Source: a virus | Length of the DNA: 37,619 bases | Virus record (IMG/VR): IMGVR_UViG_3300020385_000026 | Span: 1 to 37,619 of that record | Direction: 5' to 3' (one strand) | Shown here: piece by piece, positions 6,297 through 12,292 of the stretch | How the letters are laid out: every line of letters begins with the position of its first letter | Numbering within the stretch: position 1 is the first letter of the stretch | The notes under the pieces: model-generated | The model's database searches: none | What the model saw: only the letters and a program-made list of their open reading frames with translations | What the model was told of the DNA's origin: nothing | Made by a program: the position numbers and the translations under genes

Positions 6297-6858
6297 TGCT
6301 TTCATCCTTACCAATCTGCAATATCTTATCATACCACGCCTTGCGATCTTTGTAATCTGGGATGAACGTAGCTGGATCTCTTTTCATGAGAACAGTTGCC
6401 GCTCGTCCCACTACAAGACGGCCGTTCACCGCCATAGGACACGGGGTGCCGGAGTCGAACATGGCCTTCCATGTTTCCAGCGACTGACAAAGTCGAGCCA
6501 CCGAAGCAATAGACATGCCCTGTTCCTTTAGAGCTTTAGCATCTCTACGCCTGTTACACTCGGAGTCTTGCCTATACCCGCCCATAGATAAACCAAGCAC
6601 GTTCACCTGCACACCCATACCACGCCCAATCAGGCACGACTCAGAGCCGCCCGACGGTGCGCTGGGCGATACCGCCGTTGGAGGCGGGGTAACGTCAGAA
6701 GCTGCGCCAGCACCGTTGTAGTTATTGGTGGTCGATGTTGACGGGTTGTTACTGCTTACCGTACTGTTCAAGTTGCTCGTGTTAAGATCGCCTACCTGTT
6801 CGTTTTGTGCTAGAACTGGAGAGGACACAAGCAACAAGACAAAGAGAAGCCGTCTCAT
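6226..6858 (-). CDS. exported Cys-containing protein of unknown function
   Basis: A 210-residue protein with a strong signal peptide (MRRLLFVLLLVSSPVLAQ; cleavage predicted after VLA). A low-complexity Ser/Thr/Asn/Pro linker follows (about residues 25-72). Then comes a domain with four cysteines: SCLIGRGMGVQVNV, RQDSECNRRRDA, VARLCQSLETW and SGTPCPMAVNG, which may form two disulfides. The basic ECNRRRDA segment with a following helix resembles other marine phage exported proteins I have seen, without known function. AAGGA lies eight bases upstream of the ATG, and an extended -10 promoter lies about 40 bases upstream. It overlaps the following exported gene by 71 bases. Confidence 0.8.
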   Translation of the reverse strand: MRRLLFVLLLVSSPVLAQNEQVGDLNTSNLNSTVSSNNPSTSTTNNYNGAGAASDVTPPPTAVSPSAPSGGSESCLIGRGMGVQVNVLGLSMGGYRQDSECNRRRDAKALKEQGMSIASVARLCQSLETWKAMFDSGTPCPMAVNGRLVVGRAATVLMKRDPATFIPDYKDRKAWYDKILQIGKDESNEENSDSGLSISERFRSTLRNDD

Positions 6859-6873
6859 TACATTATCCTTTTG

Positions 6874-6888
6874 CGAGTACTTAACTCG
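6874..6888. promoter_or_regulatory. inverted repeat, candidate operator
   Basis: CGAGT ACTTA ACTCG is a perfect 5+5+5 inverted repeat placed at the expected transcription start of the 6896-6904 promoter. An overlapping second repeat, CTCG TT CGAG, lies at 6885-6894. A repressor bound here would block the start. The position supports an operator; no binding protein is proven. Confidence 0.4.
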
Positions 6889-6895
6889 TTCGAGG

Positions 6896-6904
6896 ATTAT
6901 ACCA
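6896..6904 (-). promoter_or_regulatory. extended -10 promoter for the exported protein genes
   Basis: On the minus strand TGGTATAAT is a perfect TATAAT hexamer with the TGn extension that allows sigma70 recognition without a -35. No good -35 is seen at 16-18 bases. Transcription would start about 6889, about 30 bases before the ATG at 6858. It lies in the only sizeable gap of block B, between the gene ending at 6910 and the gene starting at 6858. Confidence 0.55.
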
Positions 6905-6909
6905 TATTT

Positions 6910-7299
6910 TTAGTTTGGTTTCTTGTCTCGTTCGTCGAGGTTTATGAGGCGGTCATCTATCTCCGCGTCTTCTTCGCGGGACATGAGGAGGACTTCATAC
7001 TGAGATCGATGGTGAAAATCGTATTCATCTTCTTCCCCAGTTTCTATGTCCGGGTCTCTGAAGCCAGCCATGTGTCGAGCAAAAGCAATCCAAGATTGCA
7101 GACTGCTCATCACAACTTCGCTTGCGACGAGAGCGTTTGTTTCGAACATAATGTTTTTAATTGCTAGGTTGAGCATGAGAGCGGACTGTTCTTGTACGTT
7201 TACGTCCTCATACTCCATAAAGACTTCTTCTATGGCTTGGTCAAGACGGTCAGCTATTTCAGCCTGCTGTTCTTTCTTGTCCGTCCCCAGTTCGCTCAT
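6910..7299 (-). CDS. acidic helical hypothetical protein
   Basis: A 129-residue protein starting MSELGTDKKE. It is strongly acidic (for example IETGEEDEYDF and MSREEDAEIDD) and mostly helical, with a hydrophobic amphipathic stretch in the middle (LMLNLAIKNIMFETNALVAS). No membrane segment of full length or catalytic motif is visible. It overlaps the upstream ribbon-helix-helix gene by 41 bases and is probably co-transcribed from the promoter at 7455-7483. Acidic partners of small DNA-binding proteins are common, but a functional pair here is only a guess. Confidence 0.7.
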   Translation of the reverse strand: MSELGTDKKEQQAEIADRLDQAIEEVFMEYEDVNVQEQSALMLNLAIKNIMFETNALVASEVVMSSLQSWIAFARHMAGFRDPDIETGEEDEYDFHHRSQYEVLLMSREEDAEIDDRLINLDERDKKPN

Positions 7300-7423
7300 C
7301 TTCTTTCCTTATCAACCATGAAATCTGACGAGCTACGCTGCGATCATTCTTCCTTGCTAATTTTTGCACCTGTTCCCAAACTTCTATCGGAACAGCCACG
7401 CTTTTATATTTATCAGTATTCAT
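7259..7423 (-). CDS. Arc-like ribbon-helix-helix protein
   Basis: A 54-residue basic protein starting MNTDKYKSVA. The strand KSVAVPI (residues 7-13) is followed by helix VWEQVQKLARKN, a short turn, and helix VARQISWLIRKE. That is a complete Arc/CopG ribbon-helix-helix fold. ATG 7423 is chosen because AAGG lies eight bases upstream and the promoter hexamers at 7455-7483 would otherwise lie within the coding region. As the first gene of block B, it is well placed to be an autorepressor and early regulator, which is inference. Its tail overlaps the next gene by 41 bases. Confidence 0.75.
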   Translation of the reverse strand: MNTDKYKSVAVPIEVWEQVQKLARKNDRSVARQISWLIRKEDERTGDGQERTAG

Positions 7424-7454
7424 TGTTCGTACCTTTGTGACAACCCTTGCAGGC

Positions 7455-7483
7455 ATACTATTCCATGGGAGAGGTTGGGTCAA
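7455..7483 (-). promoter_or_regulatory. sigma70-like promoter of block B
   Basis: On the minus strand TTGACC (7483-7478), a 17-base spacer and TAGTAT (7460-7455) match the sigma70 consensus at 5/6 and 4/6 with ideal spacing. Transcription would start near 7448, leaving about 25 bases before the ATG at 7423. An inverted octamer (CTTGCAGG at 7447-7454 and CCTGCAAG at 7552-7559) flanks the region and may be regulatory. The 250 bases between 7424 and 7675 otherwise contain no convincing gene. Confidence 0.65.
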
Positions 7484-7537
7484 TGTAGTTGGGGGTTACG
7501 ATAATTTACCTTCTTATACACTTCATCGGCAAAGATT

Positions 7538-7569
7538 AAAAAAAACCGATTCCTGCAAGCCAAGGCTTG
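7538..7569 (-). terminator. possible terminator after the SNF2 gene
   Basis: Read on the minus strand, the palindrome CAAGCCTTGGCTTG (7569-7556) is followed ten bases later by a run of eight T (7545-7538). It lies downstream of the helicase gene ending at 7676 and upstream of the block B promoter, where a terminator is expected. The tight loop and ten-base gap before the T run make it weaker than a textbook terminator. Confidence 0.35.
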
Positions 7570-7675
7570 AGCGGGGTAAGTGTGTGTTCATTACAATAGG
7601 GCACACAGCCTACCCGCCATTATCGCATTGTCTCTGGTGAACCCCCTGGTCACCACTGAAAGGATGGCCTGCACC

Positions 7676-9118
7676 CTACAATTTCAACCATTCTCTAACT
7701 TCTTCGCCTAGTGCTGCGCCAGCTAGATCAATCTTTTTTGTTAGTGTCTTCACAATATGTTCGTCCACCGTGCCTTCTGCAATGAGGTCTACATACGTCA
7801 CTGCTTTTGTCTGACCAATCCTGTGACAACGGTCTTCCGACTGCACCCGTGTTTCAAGGTTGAAGTCGTTGGCGTAGTAGATAACGTTGCTGGCACTGAC
7901 CAGCGTCAGGCCGTATCCGGCCGTTTGCGGATTACCAATGAAGAACCGAGTTTCGTGTTCCGGGTCACTAAAGTTTTCAACCAGCTTTTCGCGCTCGTCG
8001 TCTGTCGTGTCGCCGAAGTAGCACCCTGCGGAGTTCTCGCCGTACTTTTTCTTCAATGCTTCAGTGATTCGTTTTATGTCGTTCCGGAAACGTGACCAGA
8101 TAATTATCTTACCGTCCATCTCTTCAACCGTGTCCATCAGCGCGTCCATGCGGCGGTTGGGTATCTCTACTACTTCATCGTCGTCGGTCACGAGGTAGCC
8201 GCATAGTAGTTGTTGAAGCCTCACCAGTTGCGTCATGACTTGTGGAGCAGTGACTTGTCCTTCTTCCAGCACAGCCAGTGCATAGTTTTTCAGTGTCGCA
8301 TAATGTCTAACCTGTTCAGGAGACAGAGACACGTACCGTGCTGAGTATGTTTTGTCGGGGAGGTCTAGGCAGTCTTTCTTTAGCACACGATTGGAGAACT
8401 CGCGAAGCTTGTCCGCTAGTTCTGACATGTTCCTGTAGCCGATGATTTGCTCGAAGGTGTGAGCACCCATTCGTTGGCGGCGAGTTACAGCGTAGCGGTT
8501 TTGATATGCGTAGAAATTACTGAACCCCAGAAGGTCTGGGTTGAGAAAAGTGCATTGTGCATATAGATCCATGGGTGATTTAGTTACAGGCGACCCTGTC
8601 AGAATGCGCTTGTATGTAGCTGCCTTGCCCACGGCCGTAAGCTGCTTGGTGCGTTTGGCCTTCGGATTTTTGATTGTAGTGCTTTCGTCTACCGCCAAGA
8701 GGAAGTAACTGTCTTTTAGAAATGTCCTAAGATAGCGCATGACTTTTTCGGTAGCGAATGCTTCTACGTTTACAACCAATATGCGGAGCCCGTCATGTCC
8801 ACCGATGATGGCGGCTTCTTCCAACTCTTTCTTCTGCGCCTTGTTCGGTGATGCCCTCCAAGTAAACACACGGTGATCGACTCGTTCTGGCAGGTGGATG
8901 GGTATCTCTTTCAGCACCCAGTTCCGGTATACGCCCTTCGGTGCCACGATAACCGCGGTGTCGATCTCACCGTTCTCGTAAAGGTACGCCATGTTGTCGA
9001 TGAGGACTTTGGATTTACCGCAGCCCATCTCCATGAAGTATGCGTAGTTTAGATTGTCTTTGCTGGCTTCGAACGCATCACGCTGATGGTCGTATGGTTC
9101 AGTCTTATATTCGTACAT
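7676..9118 (-). CDS. SNF2-like SF2 helicase / translocase
   Basis: A 480-residue superfamily 2 ATPase, the size of compact phage SNF2-type proteins. Motif I (Walker A) is MGCGKSK (31-37), motif II (Walker B) is AVDEST (142-147), motif III is LTGSPV (173-178), and motif VI is QSEDRCHRIGQTK (426-438), whose arginine-finger context is typical of the SNF2 branch. The N-terminal DHQRDAF is the Q-motif equivalent. Such proteins use ATP to move along duplex DNA and are frequent next to phage replication genes. It stands alone on the minus strand, divergent from the replication operon and sharing its control region. A ribosome binding site is weak (GGA nine bases upstream). Confidence 0.92.
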   Translation of the reverse strand: MYEYKTEPYDHQRDAFEASKDNLNYAYFMEMGCGKSKVLIDNMAYLYENGEIDTAVIVAPKGVYRNWVLKEIPIHLPERVDHRVFTWRASPNKAQKKELEEAAIIGGHDGLRILVVNVEAFATEKVMRYLRTFLKDSYFLLAVDESTTIKNPKAKRTKQLTAVGKAATYKRILTGSPVTKSPMDLYAQCTFLNPDLLGFSNFYAYQNRYAVTRRQRMGAHTFEQIIGYRNMSELADKLREFSNRVLKKDCLDLPDKTYSARYVSLSPEQVRHYATLKNYALAVLEEGQVTAPQVMTQLVRLQQLLCGYLVTDDDEVVEIPNRRMDALMDTVEEMDGKIIIWSRFRNDIKRITEALKKKYGENSAGCYFGDTTDDEREKLVENFSDPEHETRFFIGNPQTAGYGLTLVSASNVIYYANDFNLETRVQSEDRCHRIGQTKAVTYVDLIAEGTVDEHIVKTLTKKIDLAGAALGEEVREWLKL

Positions 9119-9139
9119 TTGTATAAATCCAATTAGGGG

Positions 9140-9191
9140 TTGACGTTTAAGTTATCCCAACTTATATAGGACATAGTAGATGGTTCGTCAA
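9140..9191. promoter_or_regulatory. symmetric bidirectional promoter with a shared -10
   Basis: On the plus strand TTGACG (9140-9145), 17 bases and TATATA (9163-9168) form a promoter for the replication operon. On the minus strand TTGACG (9191-9186), 17 bases and the same TATATA form one for the SNF2 gene. TATATA is its own reverse complement, so a single hexamer serves both. Each -35 matches consensus at 5/6 and the -10 at 4/6. Starts would fall near 9175 (+) and 9156 (-). The plus transcript would carry a leader of about 150 bases, with no gene seen in it. Confidence 0.65.
9148..9164. promoter_or_regulatory. perfect inverted repeat, candidate operator
   Basis: TAAGTT ATCCC AACTTA is a perfect 6+5+6 inverted repeat of 17 bases. 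It lies between the plus-strand -35 and the shared -10 and covers the expected start of the minus-strand transcript, so a bound dimer would block both directions. This is the usual position of phage repressor operators. The binding protein is unknown; the ribbon-helix-helix proteins at 4311 and 7259 are candidates. Confidence 0.5.
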
Positions 9192-9325
9192 CGGTGCGAT
9201 CGATAGATCACTTATCACCGCCAGCGATAGGAACCCTCCCTCAACTCCCAACTAGCTGGGACGAACTGTCTACATCAAAGCCGACGGGCTCTAAGCGGAG
9301 AAGTAGAGAGTAGAAAGGAAGCCAA

Positions 9326-9886
9326 ATGAGTAATGGCCTATTCGATCAGATGGCAGCAGACGCAGAAGCGTTTGACACTGTCACTACCGAGAGCGGATCA
9401 AAGCTATCCAATCTCATTCGTGAAGCTCAACAGCAGCAAAGCCTGCAAGAGCAGCACGAGCAAGCGGCGAAAGATGCGAAGAAAGAATTTCAACGTATCA
9501 CCCGCGAACTAATTCCAGCAGAGATGATAGAGATGGGCATGGATCGTGTCGATGTGGACGGTAACTCCGTTTCACTGAACCAGTTCGTGTACGCCTCAAT
9601 CCCCGAAGCTAGAAAGGAGGAAGCGTTTAACTTCCTCCGCAGCATTGGCGAGGACGATATTATCAAGAACGAGGTCAAGGTTTCCTTCGGCCGCGGACAA
9701 GATAACCAAGCCGGTGCATTTGTAGACGACTGCATGAGGCAGGGTCTCGATCCGGACAATCGAAAGAGTGTCCACCCGTCCACTTTGAAAGCTTGGATTA
9801 AAGACAAGCTGGGTACGGGAACCGAATTAGACCTCGACATGTTCGGGGCTTATGTCGGAACTGAAGCTAAGATCAAACGAAAGTAG
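9326..9886 (+). CDS. replication-module protein of unknown function
   Basis: A 186-residue protein starting MSNGLFDQMA, with AAGGAAG nine bases upstream. The first 70 residues look like a Gln/Glu-rich coiled coil (REAQQQQSLQEQHEQAAKDA). Residues 75-115 have a strand-rich core (VDVDGNSVSLNQFVYASI), and the C-terminal part is mixed (KAWIKDKLGTGTELDLDMFG). Proteins of this layout precede the single-stranded DNA-binding protein in several marine phage replication operons as I recall, without a described function. As first gene of the operon and next to the SSB-like gene, it may assist recombination or replication; that is inference. Confidence 0.7.
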   Translation: MSNGLFDQMAADAEAFDTVTTESGSKLSNLIREAQQQQSLQEQHEQAAKDAKKEFQRITRELIPAEMIEMGMDRVDVDGNSVSLNQFVYASIPEARKEEAFNFLRSIGEDDIIKNEVKVSFGRGQDNQAGAFVDDCMRQGLDPDNRKSVHPSTLKAWIKDKLGTGTELDLDMFGAYVGTEAKIKRK

Positions 9887-9894
9887 AAACTAAA

Positions 9895-10701
9895 ATGAGT
9901 GAAACTAAAGCAGTAACTAAAAAAGCAGAAGCGCAGCTTCCAGCCGCAATGCTGGATACCTTCCTAGAGGATGCTGGCGCAGGTACCGAAAACTTTACGC
10001 AGGATGATTTGCAAATCCCGTTCTTGCGTGTTCTTCAGCCGGTGTCGCCGGAACTGAAAAAGAAGAACGAGAAGTTTATTGAAGGTGCCGAGCAAGGTGA
10101 CATATTCAATACCGTCACCCGCCAGGTGTGGAAGGCCGAAGATGGGGTGAACATCATCGCGTGTGGTTTCGTTAAAAAGTACTTGGAGTTTACTCCATAC
10201 GACGAAGGCGGCGGGTTCCATGGCGAACTGTCACCTAACGATCCAAGCGTGTTGAATGCGAAACGTGAAGGCAACAAAGAGATGATGCCAAACGGCAACG
10301 AGCTTGTTGTGTCCGCACAGCACTACGTCATGATCCAAGATCCGACAAGCGGCAGTTGGCAAACCGCTATCTTGGATATGAAATCCTCGAACCTTAAAGT
10401 GTCCCGTCAATGGAACACAATGATTGCGATGCAGGAAATCAAGAAGGGTGACAAGTCCTTCAAGGTTCCGTCCTTTGGCATCGTATGGAACATGTCAACG
10501 GATGAGCGATCTAATGACATGGGTAGCTGGCAGTCATGGAAGATTGTCGGCAAAACTGGATTTGTGGAAGACCCTTCCTTGTACGAGAAGGCGAAGGACT
10601 TTGCTAGAATGGTCACCGCCGGTGAAGTTAAGGCAGCACAAGATCCAGATTTAGAAACGGCAGAAGCTAAGACTATTGAGTCTGACGACTTGCCGTTCTA
10701 G
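9895..10701 (+). CDS. probable single-stranded DNA-binding protein
   Basis: A 268-residue protein starting MSETKAVTKK. The C-terminus is acidic and ends ESDDLPF, matching the SSB-Ct tip (typically DDDIPF) used by SSB and gp2.5-type proteins to recruit partner enzymes. The middle (residues 35-220) is a beta-rich domain with many aromatic residues (VWKAEDGVNIIACGFVKKYL, WQTAILDMKSSNLKV) as expected for an OB-like or gp2.5-like binding surface. It sits between the operon's first gene and the primase, and is followed by a strong terminator hairpin. The call rests on the tail, position and size; the fold itself is not proven. Confidence 0.7.
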   Translation: MSETKAVTKKAEAQLPAAMLDTFLEDAGAGTENFTQDDLQIPFLRVLQPVSPELKKKNEKFIEGAEQGDIFNTVTRQVWKAEDGVNIIACGFVKKYLEFTPYDEGGGFHGELSPNDPSVLNAKREGNKEMMPNGNELVVSAQHYVMIQDPTSGSWQTAILDMKSSNLKVSRQWNTMIAMQEIKKGDKSFKVPSFGIVWNMSTDERSNDMGSWQSWKIVGKTGFVEDPSLYEKAKDFARMVTAGEVKAAQDPDLETAEAKTIESDDLPF

Positions 10702-10708
10702 TGTGGTG

Positions 10709-10754
10709 CGGGGTGTGCTACTTCGAGCAAGAGGGAGCACACCTCGTATTTTTT
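10709..10754 (+). terminator. intrinsic terminator inside the replication operon
   Basis: The arms CGGGGTGTGCT (10709-10719) and AGCACACCTCG (10736-10746) pair over 11 bases with one G-U, enclose a 16-base loop, and are followed by TATTTTTT (10747-10754). It is the best terminator in the window. It lies 7 bases after the SSB-like gene and 11 before the primase gene, so it should cap expression of the downstream genes or be relieved by antitermination. Confidence 0.85.
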
Positions 10755-10765
10755 AAGAGGGTGAC

Positions 10766-12292
10766 ATGGACATTACCAAAAGGTTCATGGCTGTATTTGA
10801 AGGTTTCAGTGCAGCGCATGGACAGACAACAATTTCGGATTCTCGACGCGGTGGCAAACAAGAGGCCAAATCGCGTATAATTAGAGAGCCACTTACAGAG
10901 GCCTTAGTACAGAAACACTTGGACGGAGAGCAGGGTGTCGGATCTATCCCTATCACCGAAAGAAACGATTGTCGTTTTGGCGTTATTGATGTGGACGTTT
11001 ATCCACTCGATCTCGACGCTATTGCTCGGCAGTGTGCTTCTCTTAAGCTTCCTGCTATTGTTTGCCGTAGTAAGTCTGGTGGAGCTCACATATATTTCTT
11101 TATCAAAGGTTGGGTTTCTGCGGCGGATATGCGCGACAAGCTATCAGAGGTTGCAGCCATACTGGGACATGGCGGCAGTGAAATCTTTCCGAAGCAAGAG
11201 CAGCTTCTTGTTGAGCGTGGTGATGTCGGTAACTTCATCAACCTTCCGTATTTTGACGCTGATCTTACGACTCGTCCTGCGCTTGACGCGAAGGGTAACG
11301 AGCTTTCTTTGGAAGAGTTTCTCGACAAAGCTGAAAAGATTGCCGTAACACCCAATAAGTTTTTATCCATAGAGTTAGCTGACAGCACCACCGACCTGCC
11401 CGGAGCACCGCCGTGCCTGCTTATACTTGCCCTGAAGTCATTCGGCTCCGGTGAGCGTAATCTCGCCATGACGCAGATGGCTATCTATCGCAAGCAGCAA
11501 GATCCGACAGGATGGCAGCAGCAGCTAGAGAAAGACAATCAATCATACTGCAATCCGCCGCTGTCTGCGTCGGAGGTTGTATCCATACAGCAGTCTATTG
11601 ACCGCAAAGAATACTTTTATATGTGCAATCAGTCACCGTTCAAAGACCATTGCGATAAGGCGGCGTGTCGGCGTTGTGAGTTTGGTATCGGCGGCGGCAC
11701 TTCTGTAGAAGTCACGGGTCTCTCGGTTGTCGAGTCCGATCCGCGTGTCTGGTTTGTTGATGTAAACGGCGGACGTATTGAAGTCAGCACAGAAGAGCTA
11801 CAGATGTTCCAACGGTTTCAACGTGCCTGCATGGAGCAACTAAACTTTATGCCCCCGGAAATTAAGAAGAGCGACTGGGAGATGGCTGTTAATGGTTTGA
11901 TGCAGCAGATGGTTGTGATCGAAGTGCCGGAAGAGCTTACCTACAAAGGCCAGTTTGTGGACATGCTTGAAAGCTTTTGCAACGGCCGTGTGCAAGCACA
12001 GTCTGCGGAGGAACTTATGCTGGGCAAGCCATGGACAGAAGAGGGTCGCACATACTTCCGCCTCGACTCCTTCATGGAGTTCCTACGCGCTAAGAACTTT
12101 AGTGCGTACACTCGTGGTCAGATACAGGAGCGGCTGAAGGAACTGAACAGTGGCAAGAGTGCCAGTGAGTCTCGCCGCTTTGCCGACACTAAAGGCAAGT
12201 CCAAAGTTATTCGTGTCTGGTCGATACCAGAGTTCGGCATGGAGCCTGACATACCGCAACCCGATGTACGTGGAGAGGAGACACCGTTCTAA
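10766..12292 (+). CDS. archaeo-eukaryotic-type (AEP) primase
   Basis: A 508-residue protein. The N-terminal 170 residues carry the AEP primase signature: the metal-binding DxD in VIDVDVY (Asp75, Asp77), the SGGAHIYFF segment (104-112) with the conserved His108, and NFINLPYF (156-163). A cysteine group C287, C296, C301 and C304 leading into EFGIGGG resembles the metal-binding segment of related phage and TOTE-type primases. The C-terminal third is helical and ends GEETPF, similar to an SSB-Ct tip. It would make primers for the polymerase two genes downstream. AGAGGGTGAC precedes the ATG. It ends in a TAATG overlap with the helicase gene. Confidence 0.85.
   Translation: MDITKRFMAVFEGFSAAHGQTTISDSRRGGKQEAKSRIIREPLTEALVQKHLDGEQGVGSIPITERNDCRFGVIDVDVYPLDLDAIARQCASLKLPAIVCRSKSGGAHIYFFIKGWVSAADMRDKLSEVAAILGHGGSEIFPKQEQLLVERGDVGNFINLPYFDADLTTRPALDAKGNELSLEEFLDKAEKIAVTPNKFLSIELADSTTDLPGAPPCLLILALKSFGSGERNLAMTQMAIYRKQQDPTGWQQQLEKDNQSYCNPPLSASEVVSIQQSIDRKEYFYMCNQSPFKDHCDKAACRRCEFGIGGGTSVEVTGLSVVESDPRVWFVDVNGGRIEVSTEELQMFQRFQRACMEQLNFMPPEIKKSDWEMAVNGLMQQMVVIEVPEELTYKGQFVDMLESFCNGRVQAQSAEELMLGKPWTEEGRTYFRLDSFMEFLRAKNFSAYTRGQIQERLKELNSGKSASESRRFADTKGKSKVIRVWSIPEFGMEPDIPQPDVRGEETPF

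Noticed and set aside
7626-7652. TGGTGA...TCACCA hairpin just after the SNF2 gene
   Set aside because: A stem of only six bases with no T run in either direction, so not called as terminator.
9192-9220. CGGTG...CACCG arms around GATC repeats in the leader of the replication operon, considered as origin or riboswitch
   Set aside because: The stem is short, there are no iterons, no AT-rich unwinding region and no known riboswitch pattern.
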